DNA of 64,000 nt from an uncultured Lachnospiraceae bacterium (lineage in GTDB: Bacteria; Bacillota; Clostridia; Lachnospirales; Lachnospiraceae): NCBI GenBank assembly GCA_934320845.1, contig CAKRFU010000001.1:1-64000 (forward strand), given 5' to 3'. Below are positions 35,161 through 44,817 of the stretch, piece by piece. The position numbers were made by a program, and so were the translations under genes. Each line of letters starts with the position of its first letter. Position 1 is the stretch's first letter. The notes beneath the pieces are model-generated. The model made no database searches. It had not been told where the DNA came from and saw only the letters and a list, made by a program, of their open reading frames with translations.

Positions 35161-36327
35161 TTGAAACATTTCACAAATTGTATTTTACTTTTTATTCTTT
35201 GCCTTTTTTATTTTGTACTCAATAAAAATACAGACATATTTTCTATTTCAGCTATTACAAGTATACTTTTTACTTTTATAATACTCACTTACACATATTT
35301 TATTGAAAATAGTTATTTTACGTTTGTTGTCTGCTGTATATATGGCGTTTTTACCCTTGCTTCACAAACGGCTTTGGCTTTTCTTCCTATTGCAATATAC
35401 TGTTTGTGCAGTAAGTGCAGCTCTTTAATTACATATTTATATTTATCGGTATTATTTTTTAAAAACCTTTTTTATATCACTTCAAATACAGAAACCATTT
35501 ATAATACCACACTTTATTTATTGTTATATATAGTTATACTCTGTGTTTTTTCAATTCATATTTACAATTTAACTGACAAGTTTGAGATGCTTATAGAAAA
35601 ATCAAGACGTTATAGAGATGACAGTACCGAAATAAATTTTCTTCTCAGGGAAAAAAATAAAAACCTGCTCATAAAGCAGAATTATGAAATAAATAATGCT
35701 ACTCTTACTGAAAGAAACCGTATTGCCAGGGAAATTCATGACAATGTAGGGCATATGCTTTCAAGAGCCATCATGATAACAGGAGCTATCAAAGTTGTAA
35801 ATAAAAATGAAAATCTGTACAACTCAATTGATAATCTTGAAGAATGCCTTTCAAACGCAATGACAAACATAAGGGAAAGTGTCCACAATCTCCACAATAA
35901 TTCTATAAGCCTTCAAAATACTGTACAAAAAATTGTAGACGATTTCAGATTTTGTAATATAAATTTAACCTATGACATAACAGACCATATTACAAATGAA
36001 GTAAAATATGCATTTATAACAATAATAAAAGAAAGTCTGACAAACATAGAAAAGCACAGCAACGCCACATCGGTCAGGCTGACACTTCGAGAGCACCCTG
36101 CAATGTATCAGCTTATAATTCATGATAACGGCAGCATTATTTCTGATTTTGACAGTTCAATCTACGACACAGAAAATTATTTAAGTACTTCAAACGGTAT
36201 CGGTCTTAACAATATTTACTCAAGAATACATATGCTAAACGGCACAATAAAAATTTATACTGATAACGGATTTTGTATTTTTATATCCGTACCAAAAGGA
36301 GAAAAACATGAATATAGTAATAGTTGA
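35161..36327 (+). CDS. Sensor histidine kinase, NarL-type (HisKA_3)
   Basis: A 388-residue kinase: five or six N-terminal membrane helices with short loops (about 1-140), a coiled segment, the HisKA_3 phospho-acceptor E-R-N-R-I-A-R-E-I-H-D-N-V-G-H near residue 193, and an HATPase_c domain (N-I-E-K-H-S-N-A, D-N-G, N-G-I-G-L-N-N-I). The start is a TTG, well supported by AAGGAGG eight bases upstream. The short-loop sensor resembles LiaS/VraS/DesK types that sense the membrane or an antibiotic. It overlaps its regulator gene by 20 bases. Confidence 0.9.
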   Translation: MKHFTNCILLFILCLFYFVLNKNTDIFSISAITSILFTFIILTYTYFIENSYFTFVVCCIYGVFTLASQTALAFLPIAIYCLCSKCSSLITYLYLSVLFFKNLFYITSNTETIYNTTLYLLLYIVILCVFSIHIYNLTDKFEMLIEKSRRYRDDSTEINFLLREKNKNLLIKQNYEINNATLTERNRIAREIHDNVGHMLSRAIMITGAIKVVNKNENLYNSIDNLEECLSNAMTNIRESVHNLHNNSISLQNTVQKIVDDFRFCNINLTYDITDHITNEVKYAFITIIKESLTNIEKHSNATSVRLTLREHPAMYQLIIHDNGSIISDFDSSIYDTENYLSTSNGIGLNNIYSRIHMLNGTIKIYTDNGFCIFISVPKGEKHEYSNS

Positions 36328-36946
36328 TGATGATATCCTCGTAACAGAGGCACTAAAAACAATTCTTGAATCCTCAGGAAAAGTAACAGTAGCAGCAACC
36401 GGATTTGACGGTACAGATGCCGTGAAATTATACAAAAAACTTAAACCAGATATACTTCTCACTGATATTCAAATGAAAGAAATGAGTGGTCTTGATGCCA
36501 CAAAAGAAATACTTGAATTTGACAATTCGGCAAAAATCCTTTTACTTACTACTTTTCTTGATGATGAATACATAGTAAATGCCCTTAAATGCGGTGCAAA
36601 AGGTTATATTTTAAAGCAGGACTATGCTGCAATAATCCCTGCACTTGAAGCTGTTTATTCAGGTCAGTCTGTATTCGGGTCAGAAATTATATCTAAACTC
36701 CCATCATTACTTAACCAAAAACCTGAATTTGATTATTCTGATTACGAAATAAATGAAAGAGAACTCGAAGTAATAAAAGAAATTGCTGAGGGACACAGCA
36801 ACAAAGAGATTGCTGCAAACCTTTATCTAAGCGAAGGTACAGTGAGAAATTATCTAAGTACCATTCTTGATAAACTTGGACTGCGTGACAGAACCCAGCT
36901 TGCAATTTTTTATTATAAACATAATAAAAAGACTTTACTATCCTAA
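36308..36946 (+). CDS. NarL/LuxR-family response regulator
   Basis: A 212-residue regulator: receiver (V-D-D-D, D in I-L-L-T-D-I-Q-M, T in L-L-T-T-F-L-D-D, K in G-Y-I-L-K-Q-D) and LuxR-type helix-turn-helix (L-E-V-I-K-E-I-A-E-G-H-S-N-K-E-I-A). It is translationally overlapped with the kinase and likely controls the divergent ABC-2 exporter. Confidence 0.94.
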   Translation: MNIVIVDDDILVTEALKTILESSGKVTVAATGFDGTDAVKLYKKLKPDILLTDIQMKEMSGLDATKEILEFDNSAKILLLTTFLDDEYIVNALKCGAKGYILKQDYAAIIPALEAVYSGQSVFGSEIISKLPSLLNQKPEFDYSDYEINERELEVIKEIAEGHSNKEIAANLYLSEGTVRNYLSTILDKLGLRDRTQLAIFYYKHNKKTLLS

Positions 36947-37098
36947 ACATTTTCTTAAATTTAGTATAACAAAGTCTTTCCATGGAAATATTTAATTGTA
37001 ACTTTTGGCAATAAAAATGTAATTTTTAGCAATTTGCTAACAATTGCTTTCATAAATCAACCAGATAGTGCTGCAAATGTTGATTTTATTTAATATAA

Positions 37099-37539
37099 TC
37101 AACCTGCCTCTTCCTCTCCATTTGACTGATCTCCAGACACATATCCAACTGTTGCACTCTTAGATGTCACGGTAACTTTAACTTTTGTAGCCTTTGTGGC
37201 ATGGTTTCCAAAAATCAGATTTCCATTACCTTTTTTATACTTTCCTTTTAATGTAACCGTTTCAATATTAGGTGTAATAAATAAAGAATTTGTTTCATCT
37301 CCAACTACTACAGCTAGTGACCTGTCTTTCTGAGCTTTTACAGGTGTTATTTTAACGCTGACATTAGATGCTTTTTTGAAATTCATCTTAATGTAATACT
37401 GATAACCTGCTTTAACTGTGATTGTTTTTGTAAACGATTTTACATATGTAGTCTTTGCATCCGCTGTGTTTCCACAAATCATAATAGTTGTCAGACACAT
37501 TGCAAGCATTACGCTCAGGATTTTTTTTGCTCTTTTCAT
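37099..37539 (-). CDS. Small secreted protein of unknown function
   Basis: A 146-residue protein with a clear signal peptide (K-R-A-K-K-I-L then a hydrophobic core, cut near A-D-A-K, residue 28). The mature part is Lys/Thr/Val-rich and beta-strand-like (V-K-A-G-Y-Q-Y-Y-I-K-M-N-F), ending in a short acidic tail. It may be a single carbohydrate- or wall-associated beta domain. GGGAGG precedes the start. No close family is recognised. Confidence 0.7.
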   Translation of the reverse strand: MKRAKKILSVMLAMCLTTIMICGNTADAKTTYVKSFTKTITVKAGYQYYIKMNFKKASNVSVKITPVKAQKDRSLAVVVGDETNSLFITPNIETVTLKGKYKKGNGNLIFGNHATKATKVKVTVTSKSATVGYVSGDQSNGEEEAG

Positions 37540-37645
37540 GATAGTATCCTCCCTTTTTGATTTTTTCTAATAAGTTTACGAATATTATACTGTGTTTACG
37601 GAAAAATCAAGAAAATTTGCGTGAATGGTAAATATATGGTGTGAG

Positions 37646-37674
37646 TTGTTATTTGCCAGAAAATATTTTATAAT
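37646..37674 (+). promoter_or_regulatory. Promoter of the GHKL sensor kinase gene
   Basis: TTGTTA (37646-37651), 17-base spacer, TATAAT (37669-37674), about 50 bases ahead of the start codon. Confidence 0.65.
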
Positions 37675-37728
37675 AGCAATGTTAAATCGCAAAACAACAA
37701 AATGATTTATAAAAACAGAGGAGACAAT

Positions 37729-38994
37729 ATGTTTGTTCATATATTATCATGGATACATAATATAACAACTATGTTGTTTGGAATATATATTTCAGCGTTT
37801 TTTCTGGGAGTAAAACAAAATAAAAACAATATTACAAAACTGGCTTTATTTTCATGTCTCGAAGGAATATTTTATCTGACTGCCATGTTCATTTTAGGAG
37901 AACAGGCAGCAAACAATATGTATCCGTTTTTGATACATGTACCATTATTCATATATTTATTTTTTTATTACAAATTTCCGCTGCTGTCATGTATGATTTC
38001 AATCTGCTCTGCATACCTATGCTGCCAGATAAGCAACTGGTGCGGACTGTTTATCATGAACATAACAAAATATGAATGGGCTTATTATTTTACAAGAATA
38101 ACTGTAACAATAATAACATTTATAATCCTATGCAGATATGTATGCAGTACAACGTCAGCCGTTTTTGCCAAAGGAAAGCGTGAACTATGCATAATAGGTT
38201 TTCTTCCACTTATTTACTACATATTTGATTATGCATTTACTAAATTTTCAAATCTGCTCTACACAGGAAACAGGGTAATTGTAGAATTTATGGGATTTGC
38301 ATTCTGTATTGCATATCTTGTATTTCTTATTATATACTTTAAGGAATTCGAGGAAAAGCAGGAATTCAGGCAGTATAGTGATTTGATGGAACTTCACCTT
38401 CAGTCGCTTCAAAATGAGATTGACCATGTAAAAAACAGTGAACGTACCCTCTCTATACTTCGTCATGATATGCGGCATAATCTTAATATAATCCTCACTT
38501 TTTTACAGAATAACAATGTAGAAAAGGCAATAGATTATATAAAAGGTATAAGCGATTCATATGATGATACAGTAGTTAAAGAATATTGCTCTAATGATAT
38601 AATCAATTCTGTAATTTCTATGTATGATATGAGATTCAGAAGTAAAGGCTTTAACCTTATATGCGATATATCATGCAATGATGTGGTAGTTTCAGAAAGA
38701 GATTTTTCAACATTGTTGTCAAATGCCTTGGAAAATGCTTTTCATGCGCTTCAATCAGGGAAAGATGGTGAAAAGTGGGCAAAACTTACTATCGCCAATA
38801 AGGGAGACAGTGTACTACTCTGCATAGAAAATCCGGCATCCAATAATCCAAAATTTGTCGATGGAATACCTGTATCTGACAAAAAAGGACATGGCATCGG
38901 AGTCAAAAGCATCATTTATTATGTTGAACGTTTAAATGGACAGTGGCATTTTTCTATGTCGGGAAATATCTTTGTACTCCGTGTAATTATATAA
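37729..38994 (+). CDS. GHKL-type sensor histidine kinase (AgrC-like)
   Basis: A 421-residue sensor: six N-terminal membrane helices (about 1-205), a coiled segment, the GHKL dimerisation motif L-R-H-D-M-R-H-N (His near residue 245) and an ATPase domain (N-A-L-E-N-A-F-H-A, G-H-G-I-G-V-K-S). This architecture is shared with AgrC and bacteriocin-inducing peptide receptors. GAGGAG places the start at ATG 37729. No agrB or agrD-like gene is adjacent, so the ligand is unknown. Confidence 0.9.
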   Translation: MFVHILSWIHNITTMLFGIYISAFFLGVKQNKNNITKLALFSCLEGIFYLTAMFILGEQAANNMYPFLIHVPLFIYLFFYYKFPLLSCMISICSAYLCCQISNWCGLFIMNITKYEWAYYFTRITVTIITFIILCRYVCSTTSAVFAKGKRELCIIGFLPLIYYIFDYAFTKFSNLLYTGNRVIVEFMGFAFCIAYLVFLIIYFKEFEEKQEFRQYSDLMELHLQSLQNEIDHVKNSERTLSILRHDMRHNLNIILTFLQNNNVEKAIDYIKGISDSYDDTVVKEYCSNDIINSVISMYDMRFRSKGFNLICDISCNDVVVSERDFSTLLSNALENAFHALQSGKDGEKWAKLTIANKGDSVLLCIENPASNNPKFVDGIPVSDKKGHGIGVKSIIYYVERLNGQWHFSMSGNIFVLRVII

Positions 38995-39003
38995 GGAACT
39001 GAC

Positions 39004-39030
39004 ATTCAACTAAAAATTATTCAACTAAAA
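39004..39030 (+). promoter_or_regulatory. Tandem 15-bp direct repeat before the LytTR regulator gene
   Basis: ATTCAACTAAAA occurs at 39004-39015 and again at 39019-39030. LytTR regulators bind direct repeats, so this may be an autoregulatory site. An inverted repeat TACAACGT (39046-39053) / ACGTTGTA (39070-39077) follows before the start codon. Confidence 0.45.
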
Positions 39031-39095
39031 TTATTTAAATACTAATACAACGTATAATTGATATATTGAACGTTGTACTAATCGGAGATATACAT

Positions 39096-39806
39096 ATGAA
39101 AATAGCAGTTTGTGATGATGAGGTAGAATTTTTAAATTCAGCTTGTTCAATGATTTTGAAATGGGCTGAAAAGTATGATATACATGCCAAATTATATAGG
39201 TTTGATAACGGTGATGATTTGATAAATATACACAAAAAAGAATGTATGGATATTATATTTCTTGATATTGTAATGCCTTTATTTAACGGAATAGACACAG
39301 CAAAAGAGCTACGAAGTGAAAATCATAATGTTCCTATTGTATTTCTGACATCATCAAGAGAATTTGCAGTGGAATCATACGAGGTAAAGGCATTAAATTA
39401 TCTCCTGAAACCCGTTGATGAAGACAGAATGTTTGATGTCCTTGAGAATTTCAGAAAAGAATATCAGAAAAAGGATGAGTATTTTACAGCCAGAACGCAG
39501 ACAGGTTTCAGCAGAATAAAAATAAAAGATATTGAATACCTTGAGGCACAAAATAAAACGGTCATTGTTCACCTCACCAATTCTACAACGATTGAAATCC
39601 GCGAACTTTTTTCAAAGTGTGAGAATATATTCAGCATAGATAATGGTTTCTTTAAGTGTCATCGAAGTTACATAGTAAATATGGAATATGTAGAACATTT
39701 TACCAAATCGCAAATAATAACACATAACAGAGAAAACATTCCTATTTCAAGAAATAATTATGTGGCATTTAAAGAAGTGTATTTTGAGCATATGTTTAAT
39801 GACTAA
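39096..39806 (+). CDS. LytTR-type response regulator (AgrA-like)
   Basis: A 236-residue regulator: receiver (V-C-D-D-E, D in I-I-F-L-D-I-V-M-P, T/S in F-L-T-S-S, K in Y-L-L-K-P-V) and a LytTR domain (I-K-D-I-E-Y-L-E-A-Q-N-K-T-V, F-F-K-C-H-R-S-Y-I-V-N). GGAG before ATG 39096 fixes the start. It follows the GHKL kinase by 101 bases that contain repeated sites, so it may have its own promoter. Confidence 0.92.
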   Translation: MKIAVCDDEVEFLNSACSMILKWAEKYDIHAKLYRFDNGDDLINIHKKECMDIIFLDIVMPLFNGIDTAKELRSENHNVPIVFLTSSREFAVESYEVKALNYLLKPVDEDRMFDVLENFRKEYQKKDEYFTARTQTGFSRIKIKDIEYLEAQNKTVIVHLTNSTTIEIRELFSKCENIFSIDNGFFKCHRSYIVNMEYVEHFTKSQIITHNRENIPISRNNYVAFKEVYFEHMFND

Positions 39807-39914
39807 ATAAGAAAACTTTATTTTTAAATAAGGTCTGTATTATCATAACAGACAATGCAGACCTATAAATTATCATATAAATTCTAGTTTAATAAAAAAA
39901 TTCACAATCTCAGT

Positions 39915-41624
39915 TTATTCTCCCCCAATCAAAACTTTCTTTCCCTCAAAAGCAAATCCATAATGTCTGATACATTCCTTTTTCACCCCTGCCTTTAACA
40001 GTTCCGTATCATATTTCTTTTCTTTTATTTGTTTCAATGCATTTTCCACTGTTTCATCTAATTTTTTTTCCTTTTTTGCATTAAAAACTTTAAACTCTAT
40101 TACTAGCCCCGGATATTTTGCATTATTTTTATCTATCGGTTCAAGCATTATATCGTATCTTCCGAATCCACTTTCTCTGTTTGATTTTATAATATAATTA
40201 TTCATCTGATCTACCATCAAACCTAATACCAGCCCATGATAAAACCTTTCTGGTGCTTCATCAGATGGATTTTTTCCTGTATCAAAATAACTTATTACAC
40301 CTCTTGTTACCCTATTCATATATTCATTCATACTTTCTATATCACCTACGAGTAATGCTTTTACAAAACCGTTATAAGCAGATAGTGTTTTGTTAAACCA
40401 CGACTTAAACATTTTCAAAAACATACTTCTCACTTCTCTATTAGTAATTCTCAAAGAATATATCGGAAAATCCAAAGTTTCTCCTGTTTCGTCTTCACTT
40501 TTAATAAAATCAACCTTTAAATAACCACTGGCAAGCAACAGGCTCCATATTGCATTTTCATCCATATCAAGCTGTTCAAATACTATCTGCTCATCAATAT
40601 ACGATTCTATATTTTGTCCTGAAATGAGTTTCTCCATTTGTTCTTTTATTTCTGCTGAAGCGGTTCTAATCAGTTTATTTATAAGTGCATTAGAACTTGA
40701 ATCTGCCCAATAAAGTTTATATTTTTTTTCATCAAGAAAATTTGTTATTGACCACGGATTATAAACATCTCTTTGCATTCCAAAAATGAAACCATCATAC
40801 CATGATTTTACTTTCTCTTTTTCTTCTGAAAGTTCCTGTCCGTCAAGTGCCTCAAATACTTCTTTTTCTGTAAATCCAAAACTCGTAGCATATTCCATAC
40901 TTGTTGTTGTAACTACTTTAAGATTATTTAAATCTGAAAAGATACTTTCTTTAGATACTCTCGTTATTCCTGTCATTATGCCTCGTTCAATATATGAATT
41001 TGTCTTAAATGTCGAATTAAATAAACTTCTTGTAAGTGCTGCAATTTCATTCCAGTATCCATTTACATAAGCTTCCTGCATCGGCGTATCATATTCATCA
41101 AGAATAACTATCACCTTTTTACCATAATATCTGAATAAAAAGTTACACATTTTATTTATTGACTCACTTAATACCGCATCTGACATAAACATATTAACAT
41201 TTTTATAAAAATTTATTTCATTTTCACTTAAAAGATTACTTTCAAGTAAATATCTGTTTTCCTCATATATATCCGCTATTTTTAAACATATCTGCTGTCT
41301 GGCAAGCTCATATTTATCACCCTTTACACTTGCAAAACTCAAAAATATCACCGGATATGTTCCCTGCAATTCACGGTATTTTTCTTCTTTCCATATATCA
41401 AACTTTTCAAACAAATCCCCTCTATTTTTATATTCAACCGAAAAAAAACATTTGACCATATCCATATTTAATGTTTTTCCAAAACGTCGTGGTCTTGTTA
41501 TAAGCGTTACATCATCCTGATTTTCCCACCATTCTTTTATAAACATAGTTTTATCTATATAAAAACAATTGTTTTCAACTATTTTGTCAAATCTTTGTTT
41601 TCCAATCCCTACTACTTTTGCCAT
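39915..41624 (-). CDS. AAA-ATPase-like/DUF1703 (PD-(D/E)XK-like) protein
   Basis: A 569-residue protein of a family very common in gut Clostridia and Bacteroidetes. The N-terminal AAA-ATPase-like domain keeps Y-I-D-K-T, I-T-R-P-R-R-F-G-K-T-L (degenerate P-loop) and V-I-L-D-E-Y-D-T-P. The C-terminal DUF1703 region carries a nuclease-like core, G-R-Y-D-I-M-L then V-I-E-F-K-V, matching D...E-x-K. Function is unproved; a role in mobile elements or defence is often suggested. GGAGG sets ATG 41624. It stands alone. Confidence 0.9.
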   Translation of the reverse strand: MAKVVGIGKQRFDKIVENNCFYIDKTMFIKEWWENQDDVTLITRPRRFGKTLNMDMVKCFFSVEYKNRGDLFEKFDIWKEEKYRELQGTYPVIFLSFASVKGDKYELARQQICLKIADIYEENRYLLESNLLSENEINFYKNVNMFMSDAVLSESINKMCNFLFRYYGKKVIVILDEYDTPMQEAYVNGYWNEIAALTRSLFNSTFKTNSYIERGIMTGITRVSKESIFSDLNNLKVVTTTSMEYATSFGFTEKEVFEALDGQELSEEKEKVKSWYDGFIFGMQRDVYNPWSITNFLDEKKYKLYWADSSSNALINKLIRTASAEIKEQMEKLISGQNIESYIDEQIVFEQLDMDENAIWSLLLASGYLKVDFIKSEDETGETLDFPIYSLRITNREVRSMFLKMFKSWFNKTLSAYNGFVKALLVGDIESMNEYMNRVTRGVISYFDTGKNPSDEAPERFYHGLVLGLMVDQMNNYIIKSNRESGFGRYDIMLEPIDKNNAKYPGLVIEFKVFNAKKEKKLDETVENALKQIKEKKYDTELLKAGVKKECIRHYGFAFEGKKVLIGGE

Positions 41625-41694
41625 ACACACCCCTCCAAGCACCGATTTTAAGCTATAATTACAAATATATTAACACTGCCTATAGTTATTGTAA

Positions 41695-41739
41695 AGAAAA
41701 AGAACCATCAACTCAAACGCCCCTCGCCTAGCTGATGGT
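41695..41739 (-). terminator. Terminator after the small gene at 41821
   Basis: ACCATCAACT (41704-41713) pairs with AGCTGATGGT (41730-41739), with a T-rich run next on the minus strand. Confidence 0.7.
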
Positions 41740-41820
41740 ACTTATATAAGTTATCTCCTTAAATAAAATTGTTATTTTATATATACATCAAGATATCTTT
41801 CATAAAAAATCAGTTTTAAT

Positions 41821-42024
41821 TTATTTTTTTAACAAATTTCTAAAATACATTGTTATGCTTCTCCATAACTCCTGGTCTGTCCCTGTAACCTCCAAACCCG
41901 CATCACTCTGTTCATTAAATTCCGTGGCAATCTCCCTTAATCTTGAAAAATCAAGTGGCTGTCCTGTCAATCTTGCAATTACAATACGTTGCTGTTCATC
42001 TTGTAAATTCTGAAATAATCCCAT
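41821..42024 (-). CDS. Small acidic protein of unknown function
   Basis: A 67-residue soluble protein, rich in Gln, Glu and Leu, predicted helical; no signal, membrane segment or known motif. AAAGGAG before ATG 42024 and a terminator after it show a real transcription unit; the longer frame to 42075 has no ribosome site. It follows the CHAP protein gene at 42111 by 86 bases and may share its transcript. Confidence 0.65.
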   Translation of the reverse strand: MGLFQNLQDEQQRIVIARLTGQPLDFSRLREIATEFNEQSDAGLEVTGTDQELWRSITMYFRNLLKK

Positions 42025-42110
42025 AATATTCTCCTTTAAATAATAAAATACATTTGTTATTGGCAGGTCAACCACCTAATTTAATCATTCACTATTCATA
42101 ATTTTATAAA

Positions 42111-43154
42111 TTAATAATTTGGTGTTGCATAACCCAATACATAACTGCTGTTAATGGTTCTTTTAGCATTTTTAGTAAACTGAACGACTTTATAGTTTCT
42201 ATCAGAGCAAACAATGTTTCCCTCCACTGTCTGTAAATATCCATTTACCGGTGTTGAAGTTATCATTCCAACATGACATGAACTATTTCTTGAACCATTC
42301 GTATAATACACAACGTCTCCTGCCTTTGGTGTATAATTTCCTCCATAATAACGACTGTAATGAAATTGTCCTCGGCTTTTAAATGTATTTACCGCAGACG
42401 TACAGCTTGCAGTCTTAGGAATCGCATTATTGGAACCTGTTATCTGATAGCAACAATACGCTTGAAAAGCCATACACCATGCATACCCACTTCCTGATAC
42501 CTCTCTTCCATAGTACCATGTATTATACTTTACATTATTATTTCCTCTGTAATCTCCGGTACCTAACTGGCTAAGTTCATAATCAACTAATTTTTGTATA
42601 ATTGACTCTGATGATGTATTACTACTTGTCAAATCTCTATTATTATTTCCTGTGACATATGTATTTATATCTGATGTCTTTGAGAATGCATACTTGAAGC
42701 CTCCTGAAACCGGATATTTTATTTGTGTAAAATCTCCCCTCGTTCCAAGTATCATAACCGAATCGTTCCTATCAACATATCCATATGTATTGGCTGTACT
42801 GTCCCTTCTGTATGTGGTAAATCTTCCTGACGATGTATATGTTGAACCTCCGGTCGCAGTTAAGATATTTCCTGTTGCAATATATCCCATTTTGTAACGT
42901 CCACCTGAAACAGGATAAGTTACTTTTGTATAACGGCTTGTCACAACAATAACCTGCACTTCATCTGTCGGATAAATCCAGCCATAACCTCTTGTCAACG
43001 CTGTATTAGAATACACTCTGACATTAGATGTACCGATAATATATCCTTTCCTTGTCGCCGCACTTACTTTCGTTGTTCCACCTACAGGCAATGTTCCTGC
43101 CAGCATGATACATGAAAATACAGCAATTAAAAAATATTTTCTGAAATTTTTCAT
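42111..43154 (-). CDS. Secreted SH3-CHAP cell-wall hydrolase-like protein
   Basis: A 347-residue exported protein: signal peptide (hydrophobic core to about residue 30), two SH3-like repeats of ~60 residues (each ending Y-P-V-S-G-G-x-Y-K/K-Y), and a C-terminal CHAP-like domain with the cysteine in Y-A-W-C-M-A-F-Q-A-Y and the histidine in C-H-V-G-M-I. CHAP domains are peptidoglycan amidases or endopeptidases. It is probably used in wall remodelling. The downstream neighbour at 43298 is a paralogue. The start is ATG 43154 with AGGTGAG. Confidence 0.85.
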   Translation of the reverse strand: MKNFRKYFLIAVFSCIMLAGTLPVGGTTKVSAATRKGYIIGTSNVRVYSNTALTRGYGWIYPTDEVQVIVVTSRYTKVTYPVSGGRYKMGYIATGNILTATGGSTYTSSGRFTTYRRDSTANTYGYVDRNDSVMILGTRGDFTQIKYPVSGGFKYAFSKTSDINTYVTGNNNRDLTSSNTSSESIIQKLVDYELSQLGTGDYRGNNNVKYNTWYYGREVSGSGYAWCMAFQAYCCYQITGSNNAIPKTASCTSAVNTFKSRGQFHYSRYYGGNYTPKAGDVVYYTNGSRNSSCHVGMITSTPVNGYLQTVEGNIVCSDRNYKVVQFTKNAKRTINSSYVLGYATPNY

Positions 43155-43297
43155 AATACTCACCTGTCCTTTCCATTATTCAAAAACGGCTACATTGTTT
43201 TCGCGAAGCCACTTTTTAGATAATATTTTCTCTTACTTTACTATGTTATTTTCTTTATCAAACTCTATATTATCTCAAGGATTCTTATTCTTAATAA

Positions 43298-44254
43298 TTA
43301 CTTTGGACTAACCATTACATATTTCAGACTGCCGAATTTTGATGTAATCTGCCAACGTCCTATTTTCTGATCCCATCTTACTTTATTCTTTCCAACCCAA
43401 TTACAATCTACATAAGTAATTGTATCTCCGGATACTCCAGTAACCATAATAGTATGTGGTCTTTTGCATACTATTATATCACCTGCTTTCAATGAATTTA
43501 AATTATAAACCTTTGACCATCCATATGGATCTGTTCCTGTTCTTTCGTAGCCTAAAGTTAATGCAAAGCCGTGACACTGCCATGCCTTTCCACGATAACT
43601 GCCATTCCATAAAGAATTATTAGGATATTTTTCACGAAGTGATGCAAAATTGTCAGTATTATTTTGATTATTATTAGCATTTCCATCTGGAATTTTAAAA
43701 AGTCCGGTAATCCAGCCAAGCTTATATCCCGATGATGTTGGATATATAATCTGCGTTCTGCAAGTTGATAAATCAAGTGCTACTATATTGACATCATCGT
43801 TAGAGAATACCGTTCCAATTGTTGCGTTTCCGCTGCTCTTTCTGTATACTGTTCTGCGTGCTCCCGCAGTTGCTGTTCTTGTATCAAAATCATTATTTCC
43901 AAAGAACCCTGACATCGATGCATATGCGGTACGTGTACCTCTCCTTACAGGATAGGATACTTTTACCACGCCATTACTATAAATTTTTAAAATCGTGCAC
44001 TTATCGTAATAGCATATATAACCTGTCGATTTTGTCAATGAAACATCTGAATAAGTCGTTAAATTTCCCGAAACATTTCTAGTATAAGTTACTATAGGCA
44101 ATCTATTTGTCACCGTTGCTGCTTCAGCTGTTTTAGTCGCAGTGATAATTCCATCTACTCCCCTAAAATTTGGAACTCCTGTAATGGATACTGCTAATGC
44201 CATTGCTGCGCATACTACTCCTTTGATTATTTTTTTGAAGATATTTTTTTTCAT
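43298..44254 (-). CDS. Secreted SH3-repeat protein with NlpC/CHAP-like domain
   Basis: A 318-residue exported protein, paralogous in layout to the next gene: signal peptide (K-K-N-I-F-K-K then a hydrophobic stretch), two SH3-like repeats, and a cysteine-hydrolase-like end with W-Q-C-H-G-F-A as the likely nucleophile and R-P-H-T-I-M-V as the histidine. AAGGTGATAATT before ATG 44254 supports this start over the longer frame. Target bond unknown; peptidoglycan is likely. Confidence 0.8.
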   Translation of the reverse strand: MKKNIFKKIIKGVVCAAMALAVSITGVPNFRGVDGIITATKTAEAATVTNRLPIVTYTRNVSGNLTTYSDVSLTKSTGYICYYDKCTILKIYSNGVVKVSYPVRRGTRTAYASMSGFFGNNDFDTRTATAGARRTVYRKSSGNATIGTVFSNDDVNIVALDLSTCRTQIIYPTSSGYKLGWITGLFKIPDGNANNNQNNTDNFASLREKYPNNSLWNGSYRGKAWQCHGFALTLGYERTGTDPYGWSKVYNLNSLKAGDIIVCKRPHTIMVTGVSGDTITYVDCNWVGKNKVRWDQKIGRWQITSKFGSLKYVMVSPK

Positions 44255-44387
44255 AATTATCACCTTTTCCTTTTCATTAATATCTGTTATACTATGCTCT
44301 ACAACTTTAAGTTTCATTCTTCGCATTGAATCCACCTCCTGTTTTATTTAATACTACATCATCTTTTTTTTTAATTTTTACTCACCG

Positions 44388-44612
44388 TTAACTAAACTTT
44401 TTTGAAAAATCTTTTACAATTCCCTCATTCTCCAATTTGTAAACAATAAGTCTCAACAAATATTCTGGCATTCCGCGTTTTCCGTGCTCCCACTCCTGCA
44501 ATGTTCTTCTTGGAATGTAAAAATATTCTGCAAAATATTTCTGCGACCATTCCGTTGCATCTCTTAATTGAATCAAAATAATTCTTAAACTGTGTTTATC
44601 CATAATACACAA
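44388..44612 (-). CDS. Small helix-turn-helix protein (XRE-like)
   Basis: A 74-residue protein with the XRE pattern L-R-D-A-T-E-W-S-Q-K-Y-F-A-E-Y-F-x-I-P-R-R-T-L-Q-E-W-E-H-G-K-R. It is only the DNA-binding domain. AAGGAG fits a GTG start at 44612 (spacing five); an ATG at 44603 is possible. No toxin partner is adjacent. Confidence 0.78.
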   Translation of the reverse strand: MCIMDKHSLRIILIQLRDATEWSQKYFAEYFYIPRRTLQEWEHGKRGMPEYLLRLIVYKLENEGIVKDFSKKFS

Positions 44613-44759
44613 ACTCTCCTTCCAGTCTTTCTAACCATATATCCCAAAAATCTGCTAAAAAACTCAATAATTTATAAATTATTCCAAAATTCTTTATCAT
44701 TAAAAAAACTTATCCATTAACCCTTATACTAATATATCCGCTAATTTTGCCAAAAAACT

Positions 44760-44796
44760 CAAAAAGGATTCTGACTTATACTCAAATCAAAATCCT
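44760..44796 (-). terminator. Terminator closing the kinase-CHAT island
   Basis: AGGATTCTGA (44765-44774) pairs with TCAAAATCCT (44787-44796), one mismatch, and is followed on the minus strand by five T residues. It lies 22 bases after the Sel1-repeat stop codon. Confidence 0.82.
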
Positions 44797-44817
44797 CTAT
44801 CAATTTTATTCAATTTA

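Noticed and set aside
37540..39095. agr-type quorum-sensing locus
   Set aside because: Kinase and regulator are AgrC/AgrA-like, but no AgrB protease or AgrD peptide could be found in the gaps.
44388..44612. Toxin-antitoxin pair
   Set aside because: The small HTH protein has no adjacent toxin-like partner; neighbours are a secreted hydrolase and the island terminator.
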